Shown here piece by piece: positions 8,706 through 17,104 of a DNA stretch of 64,000 bases (position 1 is its first letter; every line of letters starts with the position of its first letter). A model generated the notes under the pieces. It saw nothing but the letters and a program-made list of their open reading frames with translations. It did not search any database and was not told the DNA's origin. Source of the stretch: Heyndrickxia sporothermodurans (lineage in GTDB: Bacteria; Bacillota; Bacilli; Bacillales; Bacillaceae_C); assembly GCF_016785185.1 (NCBI RefSeq), contig NZ_JAEKDY010000001.1; one strand, 5' to 3'. A program made the position numbers and the translations under genes.

Positions 8706-9413
8706 ATGATGAATATAGACAAGCTTTCAATAAGGCTGGAGACGGTAAGCAAATACATAATTAAGGATTCAATTTTTGCGGATATAGGATCTGACCATGC
8801 TTATTTACCTTGTTATGCAATTAATAAAGGATTGGCCAAGGCAGCGATTGCCGGTGAAATTGTTGATGGACCTTATCAAACTGCCCTCCAACAAGTAAAA
8901 GAAGCGAAACTTGAAAACAAAATTTCCGTACGCAAAGGTGACGGACTTGAAGTGATCGAAGCTAATGAAGTTGATTGTATCACTATTGCAGGGATGGGTG
9001 GTGGACTGATTACTTCTATTCTTGAAAAAGGGGCAGAACGTTTAGAAGGCGTACAACGATTAATTCTACAACCTAATATTGGTGCACATCATATCCGTAA
9101 TTGGTGTGTACAAAATAATTGGGAGCTAATAAATGAGGAAATAATTGAAGAAGACGAAAAAATTTATGAAATATTAGTTGCTAGTAAAATTCAAACGAAT
9201 GAGTCATACAAACTAACCGATGCAAGTTTATTGTTGGGACCGTTTCTTATGAAGGAAAAAAATGAGGCGTTTAAAAAGAAATGGACAGAGGAATTAAAGC
9301 AATGGAAGAATATTTTAGAAAAAATGAACGAAGCCGAAGATCCCGACAAAATCTCTGAAAGAAAAGAACAGTTAAAGAAAAACATCATGCTAGTGAAAGA
9401 GGTATTAAAATGA
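8706..9413 (+). CDS. trmK: tRNA (adenine22-N1)-methyltransferase TrmK
   Basis: Methylates A22 in the D-stem region of bacterial tRNAs (m1A22). The 235-residue protein has an N-terminal Rossmann SAM-binding domain with motif I FADIGSDHAYLP (about residues 21-32), a central GMGGGLI loop, QPNIGAHHIRNW, and a helical coiled-coil-like C-terminal tail rich in Lys/Glu typical of this family. Adjacent ATG codons at 8706 and 8709 both fit. Its stop overlaps the start of the next gene by four bases (ATGA), a conserved arrangement in Bacillus. Confidence 0.92.
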   Translation: MMNIDKLSIRLETVSKYIIKDSIFADIGSDHAYLPCYAINKGLAKAAIAGEIVDGPYQTALQQVKEAKLENKISVRKGDGLEVIEANEVDCITIAGMGGGLITSILEKGAERLEGVQRLILQPNIGAHHIRNWCVQNNWELINEEIIEEDEKIYEILVASKIQTNESYKLTDASLLLGPFLMKEKNEAFKKKWTEELKQWKNILEKMNEAEDPDKISERKEQLKKNIMLVKEVLK

Positions 9414-10528
9414 AAACAGTAAATGGTTATGAAATCATTCAATTGTTCGAAAGCTTTTCTCCGAAAAAATATGCCATGGAAGGGGATCCAATTGGATTAC
9501 AAATTGGCAAATTGAATAAACCGATTAAAAATGTAATGATCGCCTTAGATATTTTGGATGAAGTAGTCGATGAAGCGATTGAAAAGAATGTCCAATTAAT
9601 TATCGCGCATCATCCTCTTATTTTTCGTCCTTTAAAAAACCTATTGACAGATCAGGCACAAGGGAAAATAATTGAAAAATTGATTAAACATGATATTGCC
9701 GTCTATGCAGCCCATACAAACTTAGATGTTGCGATTGGAGGTGTAAATGATTTACTAGCAGAAGCCCTTCAATTGCAAAATACAGAAGTGTTAGATCCTA
9801 CATACGAAGATAAATTAAAAAAATTAGTTGTATATGTTCCGGTTGATTATGAAGAAGAGGTACGAAATGCAATCGGTAAGGCCGGCGCGGGTGCGATTGG
9901 ACAATATAGTCATTGTTCTTTTTCTTCAGAAGGGACGGGACGTTTTTTACCAAGTGAACATTCCTCACCATTTATTGGGGCAAAAGGAAAGTTAGAGTCC
10001 GTAAAGGAAAATAAAATTGAAACGATCATTCCCGCATCGATTGAAAAAAGAGTTATTACGGCGATGATAAAAGCACATCCATATGAAGAAGTGGCATACG
10101 ATATATACCCACTAGAAAATAAAGGGCAAGTTTTAGGTTTAGGCAGAATCGGTATGTTAAATGAAGAAATGTCGCTGGAGCAATTTGCAGAACATGTGAA
10201 GAAAACGTTAGAAGTGAATACAGTAAGGGTTGTTGGGGATTTACATGCTCGAATTAATAAAGTAGCTGTTTTAGGCGGCGACGGCAATAAATACTTTTCG
10301 AAGGCGAAGTTTAAAGGTGCGGATGTCTTCGTTACGGGTGACTTTTATTATCATAATGCCCATGATGCGATGCAAATGGGACTCAATATTATCGATCCCG
10401 GGCATAATGTTGAAAAGGTAATGAAAAAAGGGGTTGCTGAGAGATTAAGCAAAATGTGTAAGGATAAAGGATACAGTGTTCAATTTATCCCCTCAACGAT
10501 TCATACAGACCCATTTACATTTGTATAA
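9410..10528 (+). CDS. yqfO: Nif3-like dinuclear metal-centre protein YqfO
   Basis: Member of the Nif3/NGG1p-interacting-factor family, sometimes annotated GTP cyclohydrolase 1 type 2, with unproven physiological role. The metal ligands are visible: HHPLIF (about 65-70), HTNLD near 103, and the C-terminal HNAHD region with GDFYYH. At 372 residues it is the long form, carrying a CutA/PII-like domain inserted in the middle (about residues 135-230, containing KAHPYEEVAYDIYPLE). Translationally coupled to trmK. Confidence 0.9.
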   Translation: MKTVNGYEIIQLFESFSPKKYAMEGDPIGLQIGKLNKPIKNVMIALDILDEVVDEAIEKNVQLIIAHHPLIFRPLKNLLTDQAQGKIIEKLIKHDIAVYAAHTNLDVAIGGVNDLLAEALQLQNTEVLDPTYEDKLKKLVVYVPVDYEEEVRNAIGKAGAGAIGQYSHCSFSSEGTGRFLPSEHSSPFIGAKGKLESVKENKIETIIPASIEKRVITAMIKAHPYEEVAYDIYPLENKGQVLGLGRIGMLNEEMSLEQFAEHVKKTLEVNTVRVVGDLHARINKVAVLGGDGNKYFSKAKFKGADVFVTGDFYYHNAHDAMQMGLNIIDPGHNVEKVMKKGVAERLSKMCKDKGYSVQFIPSTIHTDPFTFV

Positions 10529-10530
10529 AA

Positions 10531-10560
10531 AATAAAAATCCCAAATGGGATTTTTATTTT
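10531..10560. terminator. Bidirectional terminator between yqfO and ispH
   Basis: AATAAAAATCCC and GGGATTTTTATT form a symmetric hairpin with A/T runs on both sides; it serves the convergent genes yqfO (+) and ispH (-). Confidence 0.8.
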
Positions 10561-11504
10561 TGAGTTAATTTTTTTACCTTTGGCAGTATTTTATTTAATG
10601 GAACCTTTTTTTCACGATGCCAAGTTTCTTCATTGGCTGGATCAAATTGATCGATAAAGGCGATTACTTCACGGACAATTGGTGTAGGCGTAGATGCACC
10701 GGCAGTAACAGCAACTTTTTTAGCGTCTTTAATCCATTCAATTTGGATTTCAGATATATCGGCAATACGATATGCTTTCGTGTGGGCAATTTGTTCGGAA
10801 ACTTGTGCTAGACGGTTTGAATTATTGCTTTTTGGATCACCAACAACAATGAGAACATCGGCTTCCCCAGCTTGTTCGGCAACTGCTTCTTGTCTTACTT
10901 GTGTAGCTAAACAGATCTCTTTATGCTGCTCAACATAAGGGTATTTCTCTTTGACTTTCTCCATGATGTCGAGAACATCCCATTGGCTCATTGTTGTCTG
11001 GTTTGTAACAATCAATTTTTTATTTTGAACTTCTAACTGCTCTACATCCTCAAGAGTTTCAACTAAATGGACAATTTCAGGCGCAACTCCGACAGCTCCT
11101 TCTGGTTCTGGGTGTCCTTTTTTGCCAATATAGATTACATCATAGCCTTCAGCCTTTTTTTGACGAATGAGGTCATGTGTTTTCGTTACATCGGGACAAG
11201 TTGCATCAATCGTAACGAGTCCTTTTTTCTTGGCTATTTCTCTTACTTCTGGTGAAACACCGTGCGCAGTAAATATAACTGTGCCTTTTTCTACTTTTTC
11301 GAGAATTTCTTTACGATTCTTTCCGTCTAGAGTAATAATTCCTTCTTCAGCGAAAGCATCTGTTACATGTTTATTATGAACAATCATACCCAATATATAG
11401 ATTGGGCGTGGTAAAGTCTTATCTAAAGCAGCGTTTCGTGCAATAACCATTGCATCGACAACACCATAGCAATATCCACGGGGGGAAATTTTCATTACCT
11501 CCAT
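10554..11504 (-). CDS. ispH: 4-hydroxy-3-methylbut-2-enyl diphosphate reductase IspH
   Basis: Last enzyme of the MEP isoprenoid pathway, converting HMBPP to IPP and DMAPP with a [4Fe-4S] cluster. The 316-residue protein has the three cluster cysteines in PRGYCYGV (C12), DATCPDVT and KEICLATQ, plus the substrate motif TNQTTMS and the SNNSNRL loop. Starts at ATG after a GGAGGATG site. Together with ispG at 17104-18207 the window carries two consecutive MEP-pathway [4Fe-4S] enzymes, as in B. subtilis. Confidence 0.96.
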   Translation of the reverse strand: MEVMKISPRGYCYGVVDAMVIARNAALDKTLPRPIYILGMIVHNKHVTDAFAEEGIITLDGKNRKEILEKVEKGTVIFTAHGVSPEVREIAKKKGLVTIDATCPDVTKTHDLIRQKKAEGYDVIYIGKKGHPEPEGAVGVAPEIVHLVETLEDVEQLEVQNKKLIVTNQTTMSQWDVLDIMEKVKEKYPYVEQHKEICLATQVRQEAVAEQAGEADVLIVVGDPKSNNSNRLAQVSEQIAHTKAYRIADISEIQIEWIKDAKKVAVTAGASTPTPIVREVIAFIDQFDPANEETWHREKKVPLNKILPKVKKLTQK

Positions 11505-11633
11505 GTTTCATCCTCCTGACTAAAGGTATGTCATTGTTGCGAATACTATTTATCTAGTACATCCTTTACATTATATTAAAATTCCAATGATAATACAAAA
11601 GAAAGATTAGAAATGAGCTGGAAATAGAAAAAA

Positions 11634-11661
11634 CCGCTATGAAAAAACTTCATAACGGCTG
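11634..11661 (-). terminator. Terminator after yqfQ
   Basis: On the minus strand the arms CCGTTATGAA and TTCATAGCGG pair over 10 bp (one G-T) and are followed by TTTTTT. It lies 10-37 bases past the yqfQ stop. Confidence 0.75.
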
Positions 11662-11670
11662 TATAATAAA

Positions 11671-12363
11671 TTATATATATAATTTAGGTACAGATTCACC
11701 TGTTACATTTTTTTTTGGTGTTGAAGTAGTCTTCGATTTAATTTTAACTGTTTGTGAACTAGTTTTTCTCTTCTTTCCTGTTTTACTTGATTTTGATTTT
11801 GTATCATTTACTACGTGGGTACTAGATTCTTCATTCGATTCATTTCCAATTGTACTTTCATTTGTTTCATCTTCAACGTCATCATTATCATCTTCTGTAT
11901 CTGTACTTTTTAGACCTTTGTACATTTTCCACATGGCAGGTAAATTTTTAACTAGTGGTCCGTATTGTTGAACCATAGGACCGATTTGCTGAGCCGTTCT
12001 GAGCACATTTTGGGTATTATTTAAAAATGTACCGATTTTACCCGGATTAGCAATATTCCCTATATTACTAAGAAGACCTCCTCCACTGCCAGCGCGCTGA
12101 AAACCCGCGGCTGCATTGGCTATATTGCCTGCTTGGGATGTTGCTCCGCGTTGAAACAAGCGCGAAAGTAACCCACCACCACTTGCAGGATTGGGACTAC
12201 CACCGGGAAATCCTCTCATACCAAATGGAGATGAACGACCTATTGCCTGCATGGGTCCTTGAAACATACCGCCCGAATTCATCGGTGGCCGCGGCATATT
12301 GCCTCCAAAAAATCTTGGCATCGGAGCATTATTCATCTGAGGAAATATATTTGGCGGCGGCAA
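11671..12363 (-). CDS. yqfQ: YqfQ/VrrA-type Gly/Pro/Met-rich protein
   Basis: Function unknown. The 230-residue protein begins with about 80 residues of low-complexity Pro, Met, Asn and Gly (NIFPQMNNAPMPRFFGGNMP), then a region with conserved GLLSRLFQRG and the segment PMVQQYGPLVKNLPAMWKMY, which is the most conserved part of the family, and ends in an acidic then Lys/Ser/Thr-rich disordered tail. Start codon is TTG after AAAGGAGG. The family includes VrrA of the B. anthracis group, whose gene carries variable repeats. It is divergent from cshB. Confidence 0.82.
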   Translation of the reverse strand: MPPPNIFPQMNNAPMPRFFGGNMPRPPMNSGGMFQGPMQAIGRSSPFGMRGFPGGSPNPASGGGLLSRLFQRGATSQAGNIANAAAGFQRAGSGGGLLSNIGNIANPGKIGTFLNNTQNVLRTAQQIGPMVQQYGPLVKNLPAMWKMYKGLKSTDTEDDNDDVEDETNESTIGNESNEESSTHVVNDTKSKSSKTGKKRKTSSQTVKIKSKTTSTPKKNVTGESVPKLYI

Positions 12364-12525
12364 AAGTTTTCCTCCTTTCTTATTAAATTTACTTCTATAT
12401 TACAATATGCACATTTTTATAAAACGTCTTTTACTTTTGTGGGAGTGGAAGTTTTAGTTATTGTCGATTATAATAACAAAATGGACTTCGGTAATGGAAA
12501 ATGTCCTTTATAAGGAGAGTGTAAT

Positions 12526-13836
12526 ATGAACGATAATAAATTTTCGATGTTTCAGTTTAATTCCTATATAGATAAGGCGATAAGTGAGTTAGGCTTTTAT
12601 GAACCAACAGAAATTCAAAAAAAGATGATCCCAACTATTTTACGAGGGGAAAGTGCGATCGGACAATCCCAAACGGGGACGGGGAAAACGCACGCATACC
12701 TATTGCCGATCATTCAATCGATTAATCCGGAAGTACAGGAAGTACAAGCAGTTATAACAGCTCCAACACGGGAGCTTGCTAATCAAATCTATCATGAAAT
12801 TTTAAAGATAACGAAGTTTTATGAGGATCAATCGATTATTTCCCGTTGTTTTATAGGTGGGACGGATAAACAGCGTACGATTGAAAAGTTGAAAAACCAG
12901 CCACAAATTGTTGTAGGTACTCCGGGGAGAATTAATGACTTAATTCGAGAGCAGGCATTATTTGTCCATACGGCAAAAACATTAGTCGTAGATGAAGCAG
13001 ATTTAATGTTAGATATGGGCTTCCTTTATGATGTCGATCAAATTGCGGGCCGTATGCCTAAAGAATTGCAAATCCTTGTTTTTTCAGCAACAATTCCGGA
13101 AAAATTAAAACCATTCCTTAAAAAGTATATGGAAAATCCAATATATGAGCATGTTCAGCCGAAGCATATATCAGCCGAAAATATTAAACATCTTTTAATC
13201 CCTTTACGAAGCAGGGAAAAAATCGATTTATTGACAGATATGTTAAAAACATTTAATCCATATTTGGCAATTGTATTTACGAATACGAAATCGATGGCAG
13301 ATGAGGTGGCCGATAAATTGATCGAAAAGGGATTAAAAGTTGGTAGAATCCATGGAGATTTATCGCCGCGTGAACGGACAAAAATGATGAAACAAATTAG
13401 AAACCTTGATTATCAATATATCCTAGCAACAGATCTTGCAGCACGCGGAATCGATATCGAAGGCATAAGCCATGTAATTAATTATGAGCTTCCACAAGAT
13501 CTTGATTTTTATGTACACCGTGCAGGTAGAACAGCAAGAGCGGGGCATTCAGGAATTTCAGCAACGATTTATACACCATCTGATGAAGATGCATTAAATC
13601 GCCTTGAAAAAATGGGCATTATTTTTGAGTATAAGGATTTACAAAAAGGTGAATGGGTAGCCATTACCGAAAGAAATAAAAGAAAGAATCGAAAAAAACA
13701 GTCTGATGAAATTGAAAATAAGGCAAGAAATTTAGTAAGGAAACCAAAGAAGGTAAAACCTGGATATAAAAAGAAAATTAATCAACAAGTCGAGCAAATT
13801 AAAAAGCGAGAAAGAAAGCTGCAAAAGCGTAAATAG
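12526..13836 (+). CDS. cshB: DEAD-box RNA helicase CshB
   Basis: ATP-dependent RNA helicase; CshB of B. subtilis acts in cold-shock adaptation and ribosome/mRNA handling. The 436-residue protein has all helicase motifs in order: Q-motif FYEPTEIQ, Walker A SQTGTGKT, PTRELANQ, DEAD as VDEADLM, SAT, the RGID motif and HRAGRTARAG. The C-terminus after about residue 375 is a basic Lys/Arg-rich tail for RNA binding. A strong AAGGAGAG site precedes ATG. Gene order cshB-nfo matches B. subtilis yqfR-yqfS. Confidence 0.93.
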   Translation: MNDNKFSMFQFNSYIDKAISELGFYEPTEIQKKMIPTILRGESAIGQSQTGTGKTHAYLLPIIQSINPEVQEVQAVITAPTRELANQIYHEILKITKFYEDQSIISRCFIGGTDKQRTIEKLKNQPQIVVGTPGRINDLIREQALFVHTAKTLVVDEADLMLDMGFLYDVDQIAGRMPKELQILVFSATIPEKLKPFLKKYMENPIYEHVQPKHISAENIKHLLIPLRSREKIDLLTDMLKTFNPYLAIVFTNTKSMADEVADKLIEKGLKVGRIHGDLSPRERTKMMKQIRNLDYQYILATDLAARGIDIEGISHVINYELPQDLDFYVHRAGRTARAGHSGISATIYTPSDEDALNRLEKMGIIFEYKDLQKGEWVAITERNKRKNRKKQSDEIENKARNLVRKPKKVKPGYKKKINQQVEQIKKRERKLQKRK

Positions 13837-13859
13837 ATTATTTTTAGGGAGTGTGGAGA

Positions 13860-14753
13860 ATGTTAAAACTTGGATCACATGTATCAATGAGTGGTAAGAA
13901 AATGTTGCTTGGAGCAAGTGAAGAGGCTGTTTCTTATGGTGCAAATACGTTTATGATATATACGGGAGCTCCACAAAATACGCGACGTAAAAAGATAGAA
14001 GATCTTAATATTGAAGCGGGTATTTCCCATATGAAAGAAAACGGTATTGATGAAATTATCGTACATGCACCATACATCATTAATATTGGAAATACAGTAA
14101 ATCCTTCTACTTATGAACTAGGAGTAAATTTCTTACGTTCTGAAATCGAAAGAACAGAAGCGATTGGAGCTAGGCAAATTGTGCTTCACCCTGGGGCACA
14201 TGTCGGTGAAGGAGCAGATAAGGGGATTGAACAAATAATTAAAGGCTTAAATGAAGTTCTTACTGCAGACCAAAATGTTCAAATCGCACTTGAAACAATG
14301 GCTGGTAAAGGTTCTGAATGTGGTAGATCTTTTGAGGAACTGGCAAAAATTATTGATGGTGTTCATTTAAATGATAAGTTATCTATTTGTTTTGACACAT
14401 GTCACACACATGATGCTGGTTATGATATTGTAAATAATTTTGATGGTGTTCTTGAAGAGTTTGATCGTTTAATTGGGATTGATCGAATTAAAGTATTACA
14501 CATAAATGACAGTAAAAATGTGACAGGGGCAAGGAAAGATAGACATGAAAATATTGGATTTGGACATATTGGATTCAAAGCTTTAAATGATATTGTTCAT
14601 CATCCACAACTAGAAGATATTCCGAAGATATTAGAAACTCCTTTTGTCGGAGAGGATAAGGCAAATAAAAAAGCCCCATATAAGTATGAAATAGCAATGT
14701 TAAAAAATAAGCAGTTTAATGAGAAGATGATTGAAGAAATTATTAATCATTAA
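13860..14753 (+). CDS. nfo: Endonuclease IV (apurinic endonuclease) Nfo
   Basis: Zinc-dependent AP endonuclease of base excision repair, used in B. subtilis for repair including germinating spores. From ATG 13860, which follows GGGAGTGTGGAG, the protein has 297 residues and begins MLKLGSHVSM. The TIM-barrel metal ligands are visible in VHAPYIINIG, HPGAHVG, LETMAGKG, CFDTCHTHDAGYD, HINDSKN and RHENIGFGHIG. It lies 23 bases after cshB and is probably cotranscribed with it. Confidence 0.95.
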   Translation: MLKLGSHVSMSGKKMLLGASEEAVSYGANTFMIYTGAPQNTRRKKIEDLNIEAGISHMKENGIDEIIVHAPYIINIGNTVNPSTYELGVNFLRSEIERTEAIGARQIVLHPGAHVGEGADKGIEQIIKGLNEVLTADQNVQIALETMAGKGSECGRSFEELAKIIDGVHLNDKLSICFDTCHTHDAGYDIVNNFDGVLEEFDRLIGIDRIKVLHINDSKNVTGARKDRHENIGFGHIGFKALNDIVHHPQLEDIPKILETPFVGEDKANKKAPYKYEIAMLKNKQFNEKMIEEIINH

Positions 14754-14767
14754 GATTTAGCATTCAC

Positions 14768-14805
14768 AATAAAGCATTGAGGGATTTTTCCCTCAATGCT
14801 TTATT
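14768..14805. terminator. Strong bidirectional terminator between nfo and yqfT
   Basis: Perfect 17-bp stem AATAAAGCATTGAGGGA with its complement around a TTTT loop. It serves the convergent genes nfo and yqfT; the yqfT stop lies at its edge. Confidence 0.85.
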
Positions 14806-15058
14806 ACTTCGTGAATTGAACAAATATTCGGTTGATTTCTTTTGCTGTTTCAGGCCCAGTAATTTTCGCTACTTCTTTTATCAGTTTGGTTCGTTGTTTA
14901 TCGTCAAATATGTTATAAGATTTTCCTCGTAAATATGCAGCAATCTTATTTGCGTCACTTTTAGATAGCCGGACATTAAATTGTTTTGCATATTTTAATA
15001 ATTCTTCTCCTGTGATTATGTTAATTTTGTAATTAATCACATTTTGTAGTAATTTCAT
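14804..15058 (-). CDS. yqfT: DUF2624 small protein YqfT
   Basis: Conserved Bacillaceae protein of unknown function, 84 residues, no membrane segment. It starts at ATG 15058 after GAGGAGTG and reads MKLLQNVINYKINIITGEEL, with conserved KYAKQFNV and AAYLRGKSYN. The helical, lysine-rich character suggests a small soluble protein. The frame remains open upstream into a GC-rich repeat at 15152-15279, but that extension is not protein-like and the ribosome binding site decides the start. Confidence 0.82.
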   Translation of the reverse strand: MKLLQNVINYKINIITGEELLKYAKQFNVRLSKSDANKIAAYLRGKSYNIFDDKQRTKLIKEVAKITGPETAKEINRIFVQFTK

Positions 15059-15151
15059 CTGCACATCACTCCTCTTTTGATACATATGAATAGGACAAAC
15101 GAAATGTTCCAATTCATTTTGTTTTTTAGGAAGTCTCTGTGAAACTAGGAT

Positions 15152-15279
15152 GTTGATTTCCGCTGCAGGTACTCGCTTTCCGCGGGGCGGGCGGTGAGCC
15201 TCCTCAACGCTTCGCGTCTGCGGGGTCTCACCTGTCCCGCTGATCCCGCAGGAGTCTCGTACCTTCCGCTCCAATCAAC
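15152..15279. repeat. GC-rich folded interspersed repeat (Bacillaceae type)
   Basis: A 128-bp element far richer in GC than its surroundings. Its ends are inverted (GTTGATT at 15152, AATCAAC at 15273), with further pairing GGTAC / GTACC inside, and internal complementary segments GGTGAG / CTCACC. Its core, with CGCTTTCCGCGGGGCGGGCG and CCCGCAGGAGTCTCG, matches by memory a palindromic repeat found in many copies between genes of several Bacillaceae genomes. It ends no operon here; it lies upstream of yqfT and zur, which are divergent. Confidence 0.75.
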
Positions 15280-15387
15280 ATAGTGTCAATTTTAAATATC
15301 GTACTTTTAACAAAGCCTTAAGTAAAAGCAACTAGAGTGAGTAAGTTTACATTAAGGAAAATCTCATGTATAATTTTTTTATGGAAT

Positions 15388-15408
15388 AAATCGTAATCAT
15401 TCTTAATA
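15388..15408 (+). promoter_or_regulatory. Candidate Zur box upstream of zur
   Basis: AAATCGTAATCATTCTTAATA lies 28 bases before the zur start. Its left half and centre (TCGTAATCATT) match the 7-1-7 Zur consensus TCGTAATNATTACGA; the right half matches only partly. It suggests zinc-responsive autoregulation. The 15280-15436 interval holds no other feature I can support. Confidence 0.45.
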
Positions 15409-15436
15409 GCATTCATTAAAGTAGGTGTTATATAAA

Positions 15437-15850
15437 ATGCATGTTACTAGTGCGATTCAAACATTGAAAGACAAAGGGTTTAAGCATACCGGAAAACGGG
15501 AACAAATGCTAGAATTATTTGCTGCTAATAACAAGTATTTAACAGCACGGGATGTTCTGGAATATATGAAAGATGATTATCCAGGATTGAGCTTCGATAC
15601 TATATATAGAAATTTATCTTTATTTGTTGAATTAGGGATTCTTGAAGCAACGGAATTATCGGGGGAAAAGAATTTTCGTTTTAGCTGTTCAACAAATAAT
15701 CACCATCATCATTTTATTTGTTTAGAATGTGGAAAAACGAAAGAAATTCAAACGTGTCCGATGAATATTTTGGATGAAGACTTAGTAGGATATAATGTTT
15801 CAGGTCATAAATTTGAAATTTATGGAAAATGTCCGGATTGCATAAAATAA
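15437..15850 (+). CDS. zur: Zinc uptake regulator Zur (Fur family)
   Basis: Zinc-dependent repressor of zinc uptake genes. ATG at 15437 after TAGGTG gives 137 residues: a winged-helix DNA-binding domain (about 1-80, with recognition segment SFDTIYRNLSLF), then the dimerisation domain carrying the His-rich NNHHHHFICLECGK and the C-terminal CPDC, whose two CxxC pairs hold the structural zinc. The HHHH metal-site and resemblance to B. subtilis YqfV (Zur) distinguish it from Fur and PerR, whose genes lie elsewhere. Monocistronic, with a possible own operator upstream. Confidence 0.9.
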   Translation: MHVTSAIQTLKDKGFKHTGKREQMLELFAANNKYLTARDVLEYMKDDYPGLSFDTIYRNLSLFVELGILEATELSGEKNFRFSCSTNNHHHHFICLECGKTKEIQTCPMNILDEDLVGYNVSGHKFEIYGKCPDCIK

Positions 15851-15881
15851 AAAATCATAAGATCCTGTCTTATGATTTTTT
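15849..15881. terminator. Bidirectional terminator between zur and yqfW
   Basis: AAAAAATCATAAGA and TCTTATGATTTTTT form a symmetric stem of 14 bp around TCCTG, serving zur (+) and yqfW (-). Confidence 0.85.
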
Positions 15882-15889
15882 ATTTATAC

Positions 15890-16474
15890 TTAGTTTGTTA
15901 CTTTACTTTTCATCTTCAACCATTTTTCTACCCATATTTCAGCTTCATGCCAATTTTTTACCCGAACGACTCCTTCAGGAATAGGATCTTGATTATAAGG
16001 TGTATCGAATAAAATAACTGGTATTTGTAATTGTTCATGTATCATTACTGCATTGTCATGTTTATCCTCAAAAAAGAGATCAACCTGATATTTTTTTGCT
16101 ACTTCTACTTTATTATGTGATCCGATTAATTCAATGTGGTGGTAAAATAAATCATTTGTATTAAACCAATTTTCTGTAACATCGATTAAATTCGAACTTC
16201 TCGCACTTATGAAATATAGCTCAAACTTTTCTTTCCATTTTGTTAAAACTTCTTTTGCCCCTTTAGCAAGCGGTGATTCACCATACATCCTCGGTTCTGT
16301 TTTAACAAACCATTCATAAAAAGCTTTTGGGTCAACGTCAATGACATTTGTGAGTTCGTATTCTGTAATATCATCTAAAGTTAATTGTAATTGAAACGCT
16401 TCATTTATATAGGGAAGTAAAGAATTTGGGTGGGTTACAGTTCCGTCAATGTCGATTCCAAATTTCATTTTCAT
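15890..16474 (-). CDS. yqfW: HAD-type nucleotidase YqfW
   Basis: Putative 5'(3')-deoxyribonucleotidase-like phosphatase of the haloacid dehalogenase superfamily. The nucleophile motif is FGIDIDGTVT near the N-terminus (DxDGT), the second motif is the SARS segment after LYFISARSSN, and the third acidic motif is FFEDKHDN. About 194 residues from the ATG at 16474, which follows AAAGGAG; a TTG one codon upstream is an alternative. Physiological substrate unknown. It converges on zur and is monocistronic. Confidence 0.85.
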   Translation of the reverse strand: MKMKFGIDIDGTVTHPNSLLPYINEAFQLQLTLDDITEYELTNVIDVDPKAFYEWFVKTEPRMYGESPLAKGAKEVLTKWKEKFELYFISARSSNLIDVTENWFNTNDLFYHHIELIGSHNKVEVAKKYQVDLFFEDKHDNAVMIHEQLQIPVILFDTPYNQDPIPEGVVRVKNWHEAEIWVEKWLKMKSKVTN

Positions 16475-16655
16475 CAAATAACTACTCCTTTATAAGCTCA
16501 ATAAAAATTTACACCATAAAAAGTGTATCATACTATTATAAAACTGAACAAAAATTACATCATTCATTGCTGGAAAAGATTGTTATGATGAAACAATAAC
16601 ATTCAGTACACAATAATAATGCTCCTGCTCTTACGATTCGAAAGTGAGGGATATT

Positions 16656-17027
16656 ATGAATGATGAAACGCGTTATGACAAGCTAGAAGAAAATCATCAT
16701 GATGAAAAAGATAATCATGAGTATCGTGAAGAAACGGCTGCTGAAATAGCTGCACCTGTCTCTTGGGATCGTAGTAACGATCGTGATCGTGATCGCGATG
16801 AAGATAAGGACCATGAACATGCTCATGTAAGTGGGAAAGTTATTGGCTGGTCTGCATTAGCTTTATCAGTTCTATCCCTATTTTTCTTACCAGTAGTATT
16901 AGGGGCCGTAGGGATCATTCTTGGTTTTGTTGCAAGAAGAAGGAACGCCAAAACATTAGGTGCATGGAGTATAGGGATAGGTGTTGTTTCTCTTATTATT
17001 GGGATATTCGTACTACCATTTTTTTAA
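16656..17027 (+). CDS. yqfX: DUF4190-type membrane protein YqfX
   Basis: Unknown function. 123 residues from ATG 16656 (site GTGAGGG). The N-terminal half is highly charged and low-complexity, with DRSNDRDRDRDEDKDHEHAH coded by repeated CGTGAT units, followed by two hydrophobic segments (about 70-95 and 103-123) separated by FVARRRNAKTLGAW, the pattern of DUF4190 proteins. It is therefore a small two-span membrane protein with an acidic/basic cytosolic head. Matches the B. subtilis yqfX position beside ispG. Confidence 0.78.
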   Translation: MNDETRYDKLEENHHDEKDNHEYREETAAEIAAPVSWDRSNDRDRDRDEDKDHEHAHVSGKVIGWSALALSVLSLFFLPVVLGAVGIILGFVARRRNAKTLGAWSIGIGVVSLIIGIFVLPFF

Positions 17028-17075
17028 TGTTTATATCTTAATCACTACCATAAATGTGGGAGCTGTAATAAAAAA

Positions 17076-17104
17076 GAAAAGTGCGGATCCACTCCGCACT
17101 TTTC
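17076..17104. terminator. Bidirectional terminator between yqfX and ispG
   Basis: GAAAAGTGCGGA / TCCGCACTTTTC around CCAC; A and T runs flank both sides, suiting the convergent yqfX and ispG. Confidence 0.85.

Noticed and set aside
15059..15274. N-terminal extension of YqfT by 72 residues
   Set aside because: The extension runs through the GC-rich repeat and encodes low-quality sequence; the GAGGAGTG site marks the shorter start.
16780..16830. CRISPR-like or tandem repeat at CGTGATCGTGATCG
   Set aside because: It is a short run of Arg-Asp codons within yqfX, with no spacers.
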